From positions 1 to 8,365 of the forward strand of contig JASUSX010000081.1 of the NCBI GenBank assembly GCA_030445875.1: a DNA stretch of 8,365 nt, given 5' to 3'. The notes under the pieces were generated by a model that worked only from the letters and a program-made list of their open reading frames with translations, made no database searches and was not told where the DNA came from. Positions 8,282 through 8,365 of this stretch are shown here, in pieces. Within the stretch, counting starts at the first letter, position 1; each line of letters opens with the position of its first letter. This stretch comes from Clostridia bacterium. GTDB lineage: Bacteria; Bacillota; DSM-521; Neomoorellales; Neomoorellaceae. The position numbers and the translations under genes are program-made.

Positions 8282-8310
8282 AGCCCGACCAAGCGCCGGG
8301 CTATTTTTTT
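8282..8310 (+). terminator. Rho-independent terminator of murA
   Basis: AGCCCG (8282-8287) pairs perfectly with CGGGCT (8297-8302) around a 9-base loop, followed by A and seven T (8304-8310). It is the clearest terminator in the window and ends the murA transcription unit. Confidence 0.85.
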
Positions 8311-8324
8311 AAGCCGAAACTGAT

Positions 8325-8365
8325 ATGTATGGCCGTCTGGACCGGCGGTCTTTTTTGGGTCAAGC
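8325..8365 (+). CDS. Possible start of a further gene with a twin-arginine-like N-terminus, partial
   Basis: ATG at 8325 opens a frame that runs to the window edge and reads MYGRLDRRSFLGQ. The RRSFLG core resembles the twin-arginine export motif (S/T-RRxFLK), expected near the start of a secreted, cofactor-bearing protein. A gene beginning just after a terminator is plausible. Against it, no ribosome binding site precedes the ATG, only 13 codons are visible, and the same bases can be read as a second terminator. The product cannot be named. Confidence 0.25.
   Translation, partial: MYGRLDRRSFLGQ
8331..8356 (+). terminator. Possible second terminator, competing with the coding reading
   Basis: GGCCGTC (8331-8337) pairs with GGCGGTC (8344-8350) over 7 positions, two of them G-U, with a 6-base loop and a six-T tract (8351-8356). 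It could back up the terminator at 8282-8310. It is weaker than that one and overlaps the possible coding start at 8325, so only one reading may be functional. Confidence 0.4.

Overview
This window is a housekeeping stretch of a GC-rich, low-GC3-avoiding Firmicute, most likely a thermophilic acetogenic clostridium of the Moorella type. The assignment rests on the gene order atp operon - ywmB - murA, which is a Firmicutes arrangement (Bacillus subtilis has the same neighbours), on strong Shine-Dalgarno sequences, on heavy use of TTG/GTG starts, and on protein sequences that look Moorella-like from memory. No database search was run, so the genus is an inference.

Positions 1-130 hold the probable last codons of atpB and a hairpin-forming repeat. 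Positions 131-5753 carry seven consecutive F1Fo ATP synthase genes on the + strand: atpE (c), atpF (b), atpH (delta), atpA (alpha), atpG (gamma), atpD (beta) and atpC (epsilon). The c subunit has the proton-type carboxylate site, and epsilon carries the IDxxRA motif of ATP-sensing epsilon subunits. atpF/atpH overlap by ATGA, and atpD/atpC abut with no gap. The two larger gaps are not empty: a 12-bp hairpin lies between atpE and atpF, and a possible promoter lies between atpH and atpA.

Positions 5754-6035 form a 282-base gap after atpC. It begins with an inverted copy of the repeat seen before atpE, so the two copies bracket atpE-atpC. The rest has several strong potential stems; the last one buries the ribosome binding site of the next gene. 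That gene (6036-6890, TTG start) encodes a membrane-anchored YwmB-family protein. A clear extended -10 promoter then precedes murA (6954-8210), which makes the first committed step of peptidoglycan synthesis. After murA come a palindromic hairpin and a good intrinsic terminator. The final 41 bases are either a second terminator or the first codons of a new gene with a twin-arginine-like start.

The proteins are ordinary, and no new enzymatic system was found. The parts worth a second look are non-coding: the inverted repeat pair, the structured ywmB leader and the atpE-atpF hairpin.
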